Positions 15,695 through 24,939 of a stretch of 35,683 bases of DNA are shown one piece after another. The translations under genes were made by a program, and so were the position numbers. Every line of letters begins with the position of its first letter. Position 1 is the stretch's first letter. The notes below the pieces were generated by a model. The model had not been told where the DNA came from. It did no database searches and saw nothing but the letters and a program-made list of their open reading frames with translations. Origin of the DNA: an uncultured Alphaproteobacteria bacterium (GTDB taxonomy: Bacteria; Pseudomonadota; Alphaproteobacteria; RF32; CAG-239); the NCBI GenBank assembly GCA_944390355.1, contig CALXPT010000017.1, forward strand, positions 1 through 35,683, written 5' to 3'.

Positions 15695-18136
15695 ATGGCA
15701 AGTATGCACGACCGGAACGATATCTTTGAAGATACCGATGCGTCATGCCCAAATGAAAATGACAATAATATTGATAAAATTTTTGAATCATTAAAATATT
15801 CCACACCGAAACATTCCCGCCCCCAACAAAGAACACAATCACAAGAAAAGTATTCCCCGATTATGCGCATAGACGATTCGGAAGAATCCGCCATAATGCA
15901 AGAAAAGCATAATTACAAACTAATCTCGAAATATCTCCAAATTATAAATTCCAGTCAAAATCGGCAGGAGCGAGACCAAACGCGCCAAGAACTAAAAACC
16001 TTTGCCCACACATGGAGATTAAAATACATCACCGACCAAGCGCACTATCCGCTGTCGAGAGAAGAAAAGCACATCATCCGCATGGACTTTTACGGCTCAA
16101 TCAACCGTCCCGAAACAGCACCGCATCGCAGTAACCTATCTTCATTATACTTAAAATTTCTAAACACGGCAGTTTACGAACCGCTTCCGCCGCAAAATTA
16201 TGATTTAGCCTCATCGCCGACATGGCTTTTGTTCCGACAATTTCCAAGGTTTCGAAAAATTGAAGCCAAATTAAAAGTTCAAATGCAGCGCATGAACATC
16301 CCGCAAGAAATGCTGCCGCAACTTAATGCTTACGATTTTTCAGATATACTTTACAAATATTTCAGAAAAGGAAAAAGTCCCAATAAAGCTTACTTATTTT
16401 TAGGCACGCGCCAAAGTTTTATCAAAGACTTTATCCGCCATAACGAGGCAGGATTTCGAAAATATTTGCAGTTAATAAACGTAGACGAACGTTACGCCGA
16501 TGTGCTTATTGATAAGATGAAAAGGACGGGATGCACCTCAGACATCTGGGTTGTCTCCCCCAACAAATGGAAATTTTTGTTCAAAAAATATCAACTAAAA
16601 GGGCTAATAGCTAAAGATGCCGTATTCTCACCCGACAATTATGAACAATACATGGAGCTGATAAAGAGCCAACACGACTACCCGCAAATTGCCGTTTTAG
16701 GCAACGACGGCAAGCCCTTGAGCGGACCGGAATTCAGCGTACATCATAAAACGGCGGTAAAAGACGCGGCCAACATCCCCGATTTGGCTGATGTGAACAA
16801 ATTTGAAAATCTGTGTTTAACGATAGATTATCCTTATCATCGCTTTCTGCATAGTCTGGACATAACCCAAACCATAGACAAGCGAGAAACATACAAGAGC
16901 CGAATTTATATGGATAAAAACATAATATTTTGGGGCGGTTTTCATCCCAAGTTTCACATTTACTACGACTACCGCAACGACCCTCGCACACTACGCCAAA
17001 AGAGGAACAACACTCTCTGGAAAGAAAAGAACCACATGCCCACTCAGCATGAAATAAGAACAAATTATCTGCAGGCGCGCCAAAAAGAAATAATGGACCA
17101 AAAAGAAAAAGAGAAACAAAAAAAAGAAAAGAAAAAAAACACACAGCCGACTGCCGAACCCAACAAAAAAATAAAACAAACCCCAAAATCGGGAATTGGC
17201 ATACTTCCCGCATATGTAAAAATATTTGCCGAGAGGGGCGAAAAAGGGCTTCAGGCACAAAAGAAAGCACAAAAGATAGCCTCAATAATAGATTCACTAT
17301 ATTTCAGTGCGCAAAACAATACCCGAAAAGAAATTCCGGAATACATAAGAAAATTCGACGGCAAATACAAAGACCGCAAGAAAAAGGCTTCAGCCCTCAG
17401 CAACCTGCTAGGGGTTATGCAAGCCGTAGCCGGTATAGAAGATAAAACCGCAGAAAGCAAAGAACGCATAGTAAAAGCCGCCGAAACATACGATTTAAAA
17501 CAACAAAAGAAACAAACAAGAACCCTGCTCTATCAAAAGGCGCAAGAACAAAAGCCTAAAGCAGAAACGCAAACATCAAAGGATGCAAAAACAAAGAAGA
17601 AAAAAACTGTTTCATACGAAGAAAAGGTCAAGAAAAAAGTCATTGAAAATTTAGTCTCTTCGATAACACCGTCAATAAGTACAATAACACAAGTGTTCCA
17701 AGCCCAACCGAACAAAATAGAATTAATGAGTCCAACGAATAAACCCAAAAAACAAAAACCGGATGCACCTCTTACCCCCAAGGCAGCATCACATCCGCAA
17801 AACAAACCCAATGCACCGACATCAATTGATAAGCAAAACAAAGCGTCCACACCAGCCTTGAACAAACCACTTCTTTCTAAAGAAGATACGCATAAAACAG
17901 CACCGCACATGGATAAAATAATTGAAAAACTAAAGCAAAAGAAAAAACGTCAAGAAATAGAACAATACAAACACAGATATAAAAACAAAATTTCCGCAAG
18001 CAAAATTGCGGCAATTAAAGAGCTCTACCGCACCATGCAAAAAGTTGCCGCCTTGCCGACGCGAACACCGGAACAAAACGCCCGCGCCACAACGCGAATT
18101 ATGGAGGTTTTAAGCCGTCGAAGCCCAAATCGATAA
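15695..18136 (+). CDS. Large basic protein with HNH-like nuclease core
   Basis: Protein of 813 residues without a family I can name. The N-terminal 340 residues are charged and helical. Residues 340-390 resemble an HNH endonuclease: PEFSVHHK with His350-His351, then FENLCL with Asn372, then His382 and His386 (YPYHRFLHS), matching the spacing of H-H...N-L...H-x3-H. The part from about 455 on is extremely Lys/Gln-rich with coiled-coil and low-complexity stretches (KEKEKQKKEKKKN) and Pro/Thr-rich linkers, a plausible nucleic-acid-binding tail. No signal peptide is seen. TAAGGA supports the start. It is monocistronic or co-transcribed with tsaC. A nuclease or secreted effector are both possible; the HNH reading comes from motif spacing only. 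Confidence 0.75.
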   Translation: MASMHDRNDIFEDTDASCPNENDNNIDKIFESLKYSTPKHSRPQQRTQSQEKYSPIMRIDDSEESAIMQEKHNYKLISKYLQIINSSQNRQERDQTRQELKTFAHTWRLKYITDQAHYPLSREEKHIIRMDFYGSINRPETAPHRSNLSSLYLKFLNTAVYEPLPPQNYDLASSPTWLLFRQFPRFRKIEAKLKVQMQRMNIPQEMLPQLNAYDFSDILYKYFRKGKSPNKAYLFLGTRQSFIKDFIRHNEAGFRKYLQLINVDERYADVLIDKMKRTGCTSDIWVVSPNKWKFLFKKYQLKGLIAKDAVFSPDNYEQYMELIKSQHDYPQIAVLGNDGKPLSGPEFSVHHKTAVKDAANIPDLADVNKFENLCLTIDYPYHRFLHSLDITQTIDKRETYKSRIYMDKNIIFWGGFHPKFHIYYDYRNDPRTLRQKRNNTLWKEKNHMPTQHEIRTNYLQARQKEIMDQKEKEKQKKEKKKNTQPTAEPNKKIKQTPKSGIGILPAYVKIFAERGEKGLQAQKKAQKIASIIDSLYFSAQNNTRKEIPEYIRKFDGKYKDRKKKASALSNLLGVMQAVAGIEDKTAESKERIVKAAETYDLKQQKKQTRTLLYQKAQEQKPKAETQTSKDAKTKKKKTVSYEEKVKKKVIENLVSSITPSISTITQVFQAQPNKIELMSPTNKPKKQKPDAPLTPKAASHPQNKPNAPTSIDKQNKASTPALNKPLLSKEDTHKTAPHMDKIIEKLKQKKKRQEIEQYKHRYKNKISASKIAAIKELYRTMQKVAALPTRTPEQNARATTRIMEVLSRRSPNR

Positions 18137-18159
18137 AAAAATTTATAATAATCAAATTG

Positions 18160-18187
18160 TTGACAAACAAAACATTCGGGATTAAAA
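18160..18187 (+). promoter_or_regulatory. Possible promoter for tsaC
   Basis: A consensus TTGACA (18160-18165) and TTAAAA (18182-18187) with 16 bp between, in the gap before tsaC. The -10 element is weak. Confidence 0.35.
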
Positions 18188-18224
18188 GAACAAAAATCCA
18201 ACAAAAAAAAGAAATAAAACAAAC

Positions 18225-19190
18225 ATGACAAATAAAGATAATATATATAAACCGACAGAAGAAAACATCGCCCAAGCAGCCGAAATCATAAAAAACGGCG
18301 GTCTGGTAGCTTTTCCGACCGACACAGTCTACGGATTAGGAGCAAATGTCTATGACTCGCATGCCGTTGCCGGCATTTTCAAAGCCAAAGAACGTCCCCT
18401 GTTTGACCCGTTGATTTCGCACATAGCCGAGATAGATTTTTTGCAGGAATACGCCCAAACTGATGAAAGAGTATTAGCCTTAGCGCATCATTTTTGGCCT
18501 GGGCCGTTAACCTTTGTATTAAAAAGAAAAGACACCAACCCATCCATAGATTTGGCTTGTGCGGGTTTAACATCCATGGCGGTTCGCATGCCCAACCATC
18601 CGGTAGCATTAAACTTAATCAAAAAAAGCGGGGTACCGATAGTTGCCCCCTCAGCCAATAGGTTTAAAACCGTGAGCCCGACCACGGCTCAACACGTTTA
18701 TGACAGTTTAGGCAACCGCGTTGACATGATTTTGGACGGCGGAGCTTGCAGGATTGGGGTTGAAACAACAATTATAGACTTAACCGGAAAAAACATCACC
18801 ATATTGCGAGCCGGCGGCTTAGCCAAAGAAACATTGGAAGATTTTTTGGGAGAAAAAGTCTTGATAAACGAGAATTCATCATCTCACCCCAAAGCCCCTG
18901 GGCAGTTGTTGAAGCACTATGCCCCGAAACTCCCGATGAGAATAAATGTTGAAGAATCAGATGTAAAAGAAGATGAATTTTTCATTGCCTTTGGAAAAGT
19001 AAGTCGTCATGCGGAGTTAAATTTAAGTCCGAGCGGCAATCTTGAAGAGGCTGCCGCCAATTTATTTGCCTACATGAGAGAAGCCGAAAAACACACGAAC
19101 TATAAAGGGATAGCGATGTCGCCCATTCCGATGGCCGGCTTAGGGTTAGCAATCAACGACCGAATTAAACGAGCATCATATAAAGAATAA
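18225..19190 (+). CDS. tsaC: L-threonylcarbamoyladenylate synthase (Sua5 type)
   Basis: Makes threonylcarbamoyl-AMP from threonine, bicarbonate and ATP for the t6A37 modification of ANN-decoding tRNAs. At 321 residues it is the long Sua5 form: a YrdC domain (about 15-205, with GGLVAFPTDTVYGLGAN, FKAKERP, FWPGPLTFVL and APSANRF), the linker SHPKAPGQLLKHYAPKLP, and a C-terminal Sua5 domain. The linker is the conserved lid over the active site. No Shine-Dalgarno is obvious in the A-rich leader. It ends at a strong terminator. The partners TsaB/D/E are not in the window. Confidence 0.95.
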   Translation: MTNKDNIYKPTEENIAQAAEIIKNGGLVAFPTDTVYGLGANVYDSHAVAGIFKAKERPLFDPLISHIAEIDFLQEYAQTDERVLALAHHFWPGPLTFVLKRKDTNPSIDLACAGLTSMAVRMPNHPVALNLIKKSGVPIVAPSANRFKTVSPTTAQHVYDSLGNRVDMILDGGACRIGVETTIIDLTGKNITILRAGGLAKETLEDFLGEKVLINENSSSHPKAPGQLLKHYAPKLPMRINVEESDVKEDEFFIAFGKVSRHAELNLSPSGNLEEAAANLFAYMREAEKHTNYKGIAMSPIPMAGLGLAINDRIKRASYKE

Positions 19191-19212
19191 CAAAACAAAT
19201 TAAACAAGATGC

Positions 19213-19248
19213 AAAATCCTGCAAACAGAAAGGTTGCAGGATTTTTTT
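19213..19248 (+). terminator. Terminator after tsaC
   Basis: Stem AAAATCCTGCAA / TTGCAGGATTTT with a short loop followed by a run of T. It can also serve the opposite strand. Confidence 0.9.
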
Positions 19249-19482
19249 CTGATTTTATCGAGGCCACACAATCATCACACACTTTCAAGCCCTCACAAAT
19301 AGAATATAACACATAAACATAAGAAACTCAAGATATAAGAAAAAAATCAAATATATTAATTCGTTCTAATTTAGCCGAAACTAAACCACCAAACAATCGG
19401 CCACAAAAATTTTTTTTAATAAACCCACCTTTATTTCCCTACATTTTTTACACAAAAGCGGACTAGATTTTAAGGCTGAATT

Positions 19483-20559
19483 TTATTTTTTCTTTAAATA
19501 TTGCATAGCTACTTTAGCGGCACGCTTGCCAGAGAGAGCTGCCGTTTCGATAGAACACGGAAGATAGTGCATTGTCCAGTCTCCGGCCAGAAAAACATTC
19601 TTAAAAGACGAAAGCGCATTGTGAGGGCGCAGCATAATATTATCATCATCCATCAGCAATGTTGCTCGAGGAAACTTAAACACGCGGTGCGGCGGTACAA
19701 ACGCGGCACAAACCCCGCGAATTTTGCAAACATCTCTCCAAACATCCCGCGCCAATGTTTCACTATCTGAGAAACATATATCGGCATGACTGATTGTAAC
19801 CGACAACACATTTCCATGAACACTAATCCATTGCACCGGCGTATTTCCGACTACGCCGACAAACGGCAGTTGCCGAGGAAGCGTAATTTCAGTACTGGTC
19901 AAATAATGAATATTGATAATGGCAGAATGTTTGAGTTTCGGAATATCCAAAATTTTGCAGGCATTAAGATTATCCAGCGCACAAATAACCACATCATTCT
20001 CCGAAAGAGTTATGGCACGATGTTGAAACACCAATTTTTGCGCTTTACCTATCTTTGCCTCAATCGCACATAATTTATGATTATAATATATTTCATCAAC
20101 ATATTGAAATTGCGGAGAAACAAGCGTTTGTTGCAAATTATTTTGCGAAAAGAATACTTTCCCCGCATTCCAAAACGGAAAAAGTTGAAACAGCGTTGCT
20201 TTTAAGGCATCTTTTGAAATCAAATCGAAAGGCGTGTTAAACATAGCCAACCCGACAGAAGGAATATTTTTGAAAGCTCCGGTAATTTTTCCGCTGTCAA
20301 AATCCAAAAAACAAGGGCTATGATAAACCTTGTTTCCCCAAAGCTTTTTAGCTTCCGAGTTAGCTTTAAGCACGGCATGAACACTATAATCGAGCCAAAC
20401 ATTAAGTTGCTTGTCAAAATAAGAACCGCAGCGTCCGCCCAAACGATTACTTGCTTCAAACAAACACACACGAGCCGCCGGATAGAATTTTTTGCAATAT
20501 CTGGCAGCACTCAATCCGGCGATACCCCCGCCGATTATGTAAACATTATACTTTTGCAA
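19483..20559 (-). CDS. hpnE: Hydroxysqualene dehydroxylase HpnE
   Basis: FAD-dependent amine oxidase-like enzyme that removes the hydroxyl group in the last step of the HpnCDE route to squalene. At 358 residues it is shorter than most HpnE proteins, but both ends are intact: the dinucleotide motif VYIIGGGIAGLSAARYC with EASNRLGGRCGS, and the closing FAD motif VFLAGDWTMHYLPCSIETAALSGKRAA. The start is a TTG, because no in-frame ATG or GTG precedes the GGGIAG motif; it overlaps hpnD by 14 bp, so coupling may offset the weak start. Last gene of trmFO-hpnC-hpnD-hpnE. Confidence 0.9.
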   Translation of the reverse strand: MQKYNVYIIGGGIAGLSAARYCKKFYPAARVCLFEASNRLGGRCGSYFDKQLNVWLDYSVHAVLKANSEAKKLWGNKVYHSPCFLDFDSGKITGAFKNIPSVGLAMFNTPFDLISKDALKATLFQLFPFWNAGKVFFSQNNLQQTLVSPQFQYVDEIYYNHKLCAIEAKIGKAQKLVFQHRAITLSENDVVICALDNLNACKILDIPKLKHSAIINIHYLTSTEITLPRQLPFVGVVGNTPVQWISVHGNVLSVTISHADICFSDSETLARDVWRDVCKIRGVCAAFVPPHRVFKFPRATLLMDDDNIMLRPHNALSSFKNVFLAGDWTMHYLPCSIETAALSGKRAAKVAMQYLKKK

Positions 20560-21385
20560 AATAAGCTTTCGCAGCTATGGTTAACTTTTGGAGTTTAGAT
20601 AAATGTGGTTTTGGAGAAATAACTTCCCACCCGCGTTCATCCATAATTTCAAAATATTTGCGATAGATAGCATTCATGGCGCGTACCGGCCGCAAAGCCG
20701 ATTTATCAAGTTGAGTTAAAAGCTCATCCGTCCGCACAAACTCTTTTTTAACAAGCTCGGCCAAAGCCCCTCTGGCCTTAGCCAAGTTTTTATCCACCAA
20801 AACTTCTTCGGGCAGGGTAGAAGAAATACCGGCACTTTCCAAAAATTCTTTAGGAAGATACAATCGATTAGACATCGCATCTTCTTTAACATCACGCAGA
20901 ATATTTGTAAGCTGCAAAGCATTTCCCATGGAAACGGACAAATTTTCAATTAAGAGCTCATCTTTGCACCCGAATATACGCAAAGAAAGATTCCCCGGAG
21001 CACCGGCAACCCCTCGGCAATATTTATGAAGAACATCTAAACTGGGAGCTTGTAAAGGATTTGGAACATCCATGGAAAGAGCATCAATAAGTTTGGTAAA
21101 TTCTTCTTTAGGAAGTTTAAAGCGCATACAATTTTTATAAATCTTTCGGCCGATTTCCGTAGAAGGAAGTTTTCGGTCATAAATATTATCAATTTCATCT
21201 TTCCAAGCACGCAAGAGTTGGAGTTTTTCGGCCATAGCCAAATCATCACCGTCAACAATATCATCAATATGCCGACAAAAAGCATAGATGGTATACATAG
21301 CCATACGTTGCGCTTTAGGCAAGAAACGCATGCACCAAAAAAAAGAGCTCCCCGAACGTCTGACAATTCTTTTAATATCGTTCAT
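20546..21385 (-). CDS. hpnD: Presqualene diphosphate synthase HpnD
   Basis: Trans-isoprenyl diphosphate synthase, 279 residues, that condenses two farnesyl diphosphates to presqualene diphosphate. The two Asp-rich magnesium-binding motifs are visible: FCRHIDDIVDG (about residue 36-46) and LTNILRDVKEDA (about 155-166). Its ATG abuts the hpnC stop codon (TAGATG) and follows AAAGGAA. Squalene is the usual precursor of hopanoids, but the cyclase shc is not in the window. Confidence 0.95.
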   Translation of the reverse strand: MNDIKRIVRRSGSSFFWCMRFLPKAQRMAMYTIYAFCRHIDDIVDGDDLAMAEKLQLLRAWKDEIDNIYDRKLPSTEIGRKIYKNCMRFKLPKEEFTKLIDALSMDVPNPLQAPSLDVLHKYCRGVAGAPGNLSLRIFGCKDELLIENLSVSMGNALQLTNILRDVKEDAMSNRLYLPKEFLESAGISSTLPEEVLVDKNLAKARGALAELVKKEFVRTDELLTQLDKSALRPVRAMNAIYRKYFEIMDERGWEVISPKPHLSKLQKLTIAAKAYFAKV

Positions 21386-22246
21386 CTAAATTCCTTTACG
21401 AGATAAAGTTTTTTTGCGGGTTAACAATCCTTTTACCACGCCCTTAACCAAGGCTTTGCCTCTTTCGAATGAAGAAAGTTTCAAATCCTTTTTCAAAAAA
21501 TCACGAGTTAGTAACTTATGTATCATATATTGGGTTAAATAAATGATAACAAAAACCTCAATTCTCAAAATTTTTGAATTAACCACACAAGGCAAAACGC
21601 GAGCCTCTTTAAGCAAGCCCTGCACTTTTTCAATCATTTCGTTCACACAGTTTCGCAGTCCGTCCGTAACCTCATTTTTAACTAAATCAGAGTTTTTGAC
21701 ATGATATTTGAGCATCATCTCCGAAGGGATGTAAATTCTTTTAAGAACCTTAGCATCATAGCCGATATCCTGAATATGATTAACAATTTGCAGCGCGGCA
21801 CAAAGGGAAGCGGCCGGCAAATAAGTTGAAGGACTTTCGTTATAAAGCGCAAGCAGGAAACGCCCGACGGGTGCGGCGGAATAACGACAGTATTCGGTAA
21901 GTTGATTCCACGTTTGATACTCAAAACCGGCAGCATCCTGCCGAAAAGCTTTAAGCAAATCGGTAGCCAAAGAAAGAGAGAAGTTTTCTTTAACAAAAAT
22001 TTCGCGTAAGCAACGAGCAAAAGCAAATTTTTTGCCGCGAATATGAGCTCCGCCAAGTACCCTTTCCATATTATTAAGAATATCGAGCTTGTTTTGGGAA
22101 GAAAGATGAGGATTGTCCGCCACATCATCCACCTCACGCGCAAATTTATAATAAGCATTAACCGTATCACGATACGCACGAGGAAAGAGGCAAAAGGCCA
22201 CCGGAAAATTCTCATCTTTTTGCTGTTTATGTCGTTCTTTTATCAT
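21386..22246 (-). CDS. hpnC: Hydroxysqualene synthase HpnC
   Basis: HpnC, 286 residues, converts presqualene diphosphate to hydroxysqualene. It is of the squalene/phytoene synthase fold, with [12 protein letters not shown] as first Asp motif and [22 protein letters not shown] as second. Its ATG overlaps the trmFO stop as ATGA. The hpnC-hpnD-hpnE order matches the enzyme order and is the common bacterial route in place of a single squalene synthase. Confidence 0.94.
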   Translation of the reverse strand: MIKERHKQQKDENFPVAFCLFPRAYRDTVNAYYKFAREVDDVADNPHLSSQNKLDILNNMERVLGGAHIRGKKFAFARCLREIFVKENFSLSLATDLLKAFRQDAAGFEYQTWNQLTEYCRYSAAPVGRFLLALYNESPSTYLPAASLCAALQIVNHIQDIGYDAKVLKRIYIPSEMMLKYHVKNSDLVKNEVTDGLRNCVNEMIEKVQGLLKEARVLPCVVNSKILRIEVFVIIYLTQYMIHKLLTRDFLKKDLKLSSFERGKALVKGVVKGLLTRKKTLSRKGI

Positions 22247-23598
22247 GGCAAAACATCCTTAAGCCAAGTTTTAACATCTTGAAGAGCACGGGCAGAATAA
22301 GCAAGCTTTCTATCATTGCCTTTGAGCTTTTTAAATTTTCCATTGACAGTAACTTCGCCTTGAATAGTTGGAAAAATACCGAAATTAATATTCATCGGCT
22401 GAAAATCTTCAATATTTGTATCATCAATCAAATGATTGAGCATGGAGCCCAAAGCGGTTGTGCGCGGCGGCAGAACGGGAGCACACCCATTAAGTTGACA
22501 AGCAGCAAAATATCCGGCCAAAAAACCGACGGAGGCACTTTCGACATACCCTTCGCAACCGGTAATCTGTCCGGCAAAGCGAATATTAGGCTGTTTTTTA
22601 AGACGCAAAAACTTATCAAGAAGAACGGGACTTTTGATAAACGTGTTTTTATGAATACCGCCCAGTCTGGCAAACTCGGCATTTTCGAGTCCGGCAATCA
22701 TCCGGAAAATACGCTTTTGTTCACCATATTTGAGTTTGGTCTGAAATCCGACCATATTTCGGAGGGTATCTTCTTTATTGTCCTGACGAAGTTGCACCAC
22801 GGCATAAGGCTTAACCGAAGAATGCGGATTGGTGAGCCCGACCGGTTTCATCGGTCCGTAAAGCAAAGTATCTACACCGCGTTCGGCCATAACCTCAATC
22901 GGCAAACAACCATCAAAATAATGAACCACTTCCCAATCATGAAATTCTGTTTTTTCGGCATTGAGGAGTTCTTCGACAAAGTGATAATATTCATCCTTTG
23001 TCAGCGGACAGTTAATATAGTCAAACTTGTCGCCTTTATCGTAGCGAGACTGAAACCAAGCCTTGTCAAAGTTGATAGAATCTTTGAAAACCACGGGAGC
23101 AATCGCATCATAAAAAGAAAGGGATTGATTATCAATTGTTTCAAGAATGGATTTTGCCAAAGGCTCGGATGTCAACGGACCGGTAGCAACAATTGTTTCG
23201 CCGAAATCAGCGGAAGGCAGAGCGGAAATTTCTTCATGCACGACAGAAATATTCGGATGATGAGATATTTTATCGGTAATCATTTGAGAGAAACCGCCTC
23301 TATCAACGGCCAAAGCACCGCCTGCCGGAACTTTAGTCGCATCGGCACATTGCATGATGAGAGAATTTGCCAGCCGCATTTCCTGATGGAGCAAACCGAC
23401 GGCATTATGTTGAAAGTCATCGGAACGCAAAGAGTTGGAACAAACAAGTTCCGCCAGATTTTCAGACTTATGAGCCGGAGAAAATTTGCATGGTTTCATC
23501 TCATGAATAATAACCTTAATCCCACGGATAGCCGCCTGCCAAGCTGCTTCGGAACCGGCCAGCCCGCCGCCGATAACATGTAAAATTTTTTCTTTCAT
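22243..23598 (-). CDS. trmFO: tRNA m5U54 methyltransferase TrmFO
   Basis: Folate- and FAD-dependent enzyme that makes ribothymidine at position 54 of the tRNA T loop, using methylenetetrahydrofolate as carbon donor. It has 451 residues, normal for the family. The FAD motif [17 protein letters not shown] is at the start, followed by the family-specific [31 protein letters not shown] 23598 is supported by GAGGAAA; an upstream open extension is hydrophobic and rejected. First gene of an operon with three squalene genes, with which it has no evident biochemical link. Confidence 0.97.
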   Translation of the reverse strand: MKEKILHVIGGGLAGSEAAWQAAIRGIKVIIHEMKPCKFSPAHKSENLAELVCSNSLRSDDFQHNAVGLLHQEMRLANSLIMQCADATKVPAGGALAVDRGGFSQMITDKISHHPNISVVHEEISALPSADFGETIVATGPLTSEPLAKSILETIDNQSLSFYDAIAPVVFKDSINFDKAWFQSRYDKGDKFDYINCPLTKDEYYHFVEELLNAEKTEFHDWEVVHYFDGCLPIEVMAERGVDTLLYGPMKPVGLTNPHSSVKPYAVVQLRQDNKEDTLRNMVGFQTKLKYGEQKRIFRMIAGLENAEFARLGGIHKNTFIKSPVLLDKFLRLKKQPNIRFAGQITGCEGYVESASVGFLAGYFAACQLNGCAPVLPPRTTALGSMLNHLIDDTNIEDFQPMNINFGIFPTIQGEVTVNGKFKKLKGNDRKLAYSARALQDVKTWLKDVLP

Positions 23599-23626
23599 AT
23601 TTTCCTCAAAAACAAAACAGAAAGGT

Positions 23627-23654
23627 ATTATAACTAAAAAAGCTAATTTTTCAA
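23627..23654 (-). promoter_or_regulatory. Promoter for trmFO-hpnCDE
   Basis: On the minus strand TTGAAA (23649-23654) and a perfect TATAAT (23627-23632) with 16 bp between, about 29 bp before the trmFO start. Confidence 0.65.
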
Positions 23655-23673
23655 CCCAAATAAGAAAAACAAA

Positions 23674-23700
23674 AAATCCCAAGAACTAATCTCGGGATTT
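23674..23700 (-). terminator. Terminator overlapping the 3' end of the 23686 gene
   Basis: Stem AAATCCC / GGGATTT, with further AGA/TCT-like pairing inside, followed on the minus strand by a T run. The stop codon of the upstream gene lies inside the hairpin, and the trmFO promoter follows at once. Confidence 0.7.
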
Positions 23701-24021
23701 AGAATTAAAGAGTAATAATAAAACGACAAGCGGCAGGAACAACATCGGCCAAGCCCCTAAGGTAACGGTAAAAACCAACGCCACGATAACGGAAGCCCAA
23801 ACGGTTCTGCCATTAGTCTTAAAGCCGATTTTAATCAACCAAAAAGCTGCAAGCGCAATCAAAACATTAAGAAAGATGCCTGCTCCGATGAGAAATTCGC
23901 AAAAAATTCCGACTTCCCAACCAGCACCTTCTGCCAACACCCAACCGACCGCAAATAAAACTAAAATAAAGGAAACGACAAGTCCCCATTTTAGAAAGAA
24001 AAATAATTTATCGTACAACAT
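23686..24021 (-). CDS. Small integral membrane protein
   Basis: Protein of 111 residues with four hydrophobic segments (about 9-30, 38-62, 72-88, 90-106), almost no soluble part, and a basic end (NSKSRD). I do not recognise the family. There is no Shine-Dalgarno, but a good promoter lies in the divergent gap. It is a single-gene unit between the trmFO operon and another unknown membrane protein. No function is proposed. Confidence 0.75.
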   Translation of the reverse strand: MLYDKLFFFLKWGLVVSFILVLFAVGWVLAEGAGWEVGIFCEFLIGAGIFLNVLIALAAFWLIKIGFKTNGRTVWASVIVALVFTVTLGAWPMLFLPLVVLLLLFNSKSRD

Positions 24022-24055
24022 AGTAATATAGAATTAAAAATAACAAATCCCCATC

Positions 24056-24084
24056 AATATATGCCGATTAGAACGGATAATCAA
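24056..24084 (-). promoter_or_regulatory. Predicted promoter for the 23686 membrane gene
   Basis: On the minus strand TTGATT (24079-24084) and TATATT (24056-24061) with 17 bp between, 34 bp from the start codon. Confidence 0.5.
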
Positions 24085-24189
24085 GCAAAATTTCAACAAC
24101 ATTTAATGTATAAAAAAGAAAATACGGCAAACAACAGATAGAAAAAAGGCTTTTTGTGCGTGAAACAAAATATTGTATTGCGAATTAAA

Positions 24190-24867
24190 ATGAAACAAGC
24201 TACTTTTGAGAAAAAGAACGAACTAAGAAAGTCAAACCAAATGAACACATATTTTATCCGCCGCTTATTGCCGTTTTATGCGATTGGTGTTTTTATTGAA
24301 GTTATTTTTACGGCATATGAAATATATATCTCACCGGCAGAACTGAGCTTTACCCCTTTAGCCATCATAAAATCATTAGGCATATCCATAACCACGACCA
24401 CCTCGGCATTTTTGATTTTGATGTCGCCGTTTATGTTTTATCTGGTGATACTCCCGCATAACCTACAAAACACACAAAGCGACAAAATAATCAGTGCGCT
24501 CTTTTTCTTCGGCTTTAGCGGCATATCAATAATGGAAGAAATGTGCGTAATAAAGCTGCAAGCCGAATTAACATCATGGCAAAATTTCCAAACCGCATTA
24601 ACACCGACAATCATGATAACCGCCGGCATAGTAAGTTTTCTTTTAACGTTTTTATTAAGAAAGAGTCTGACAACACCGCTAAAATCACCGCAATTGGTTA
24701 ACCGCATATTTCAAGGCTGCATGTACGCACTTATCAGCATCATGATTTTTAACAATACGCACATAGACGACATGACAACCGGCATCAACCCCCAAAATGA
24801 CAAAATTGCCCGTGAAAATACTTTTATGATTCTGGATACATCTCTTAAAGAAATAAGCAAAAATTAA
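24190..24867 (+). CDS. Hypothetical multi-pass membrane protein
   Basis: Integral membrane protein of 225 residues from the ATG at 24190, or 208 from a second ATG at 24241; neither has a clear Shine-Dalgarno site, so the start is uncertain. Four or five hydrophobic segments are visible: LLPFYAIGVFIEVIFTAYEI, a long stretch LGISITTTTSAFLILMSPF with FYLVIL, ISALFFFGFSGISI, TIMITAGIVSFLLTFLL, and CMYALISIMIFN, followed by a polar tail. No family is recognised. It precedes a SEC59/DGK-like membrane kinase, which has its own promoter, so a shared job is only a guess. Confidence 0.7.
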   Translation: MKQATFEKKNELRKSNQMNTYFIRRLLPFYAIGVFIEVIFTAYEIYISPAELSFTPLAIIKSLGISITTTTSAFLILMSPFMFYLVILPHNLQNTQSDKIISALFFFGFSGISIMEEMCVIKLQAELTSWQNFQTALTPTIMITAGIVSFLLTFLLRKSLTTPLKSPQLVNRIFQGCMYALISIMIFNNTHIDDMTTGINPQNDKIARENTFMILDTSLKEISKN

Positions 24868-24872
24868 TCACC

Positions 24873-24900
24873 TTGTTAATTTATTCATAAGGAATTATAT
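24873..24900 (+). promoter_or_regulatory. Predicted promoter for the 24940 gene
   Basis: TTGTTA (24873-24878) and TTATAT (24895-24900) with 16 bp between, 40 bp from the start codon. Confidence 0.4.
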
Positions 24901-24939
24901 CTATAACAAAAACAACAAAGAACGATAAGGAAAAATTTG

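Noticed and set aside
20220..23583. Long plus-strand open frames opposite hpnD, hpnC and trmFO
   Set aside because: They are shadows of well-identified minus-strand genes, with no family resemblance or start signals.
23599..23682. N-terminal hydrophobic extension of TrmFO
   Set aside because: It would cover the promoter and the upstream terminator; TrmFO proteins begin just before the GGGLAG motif, at the ATG with GAGGAAA.
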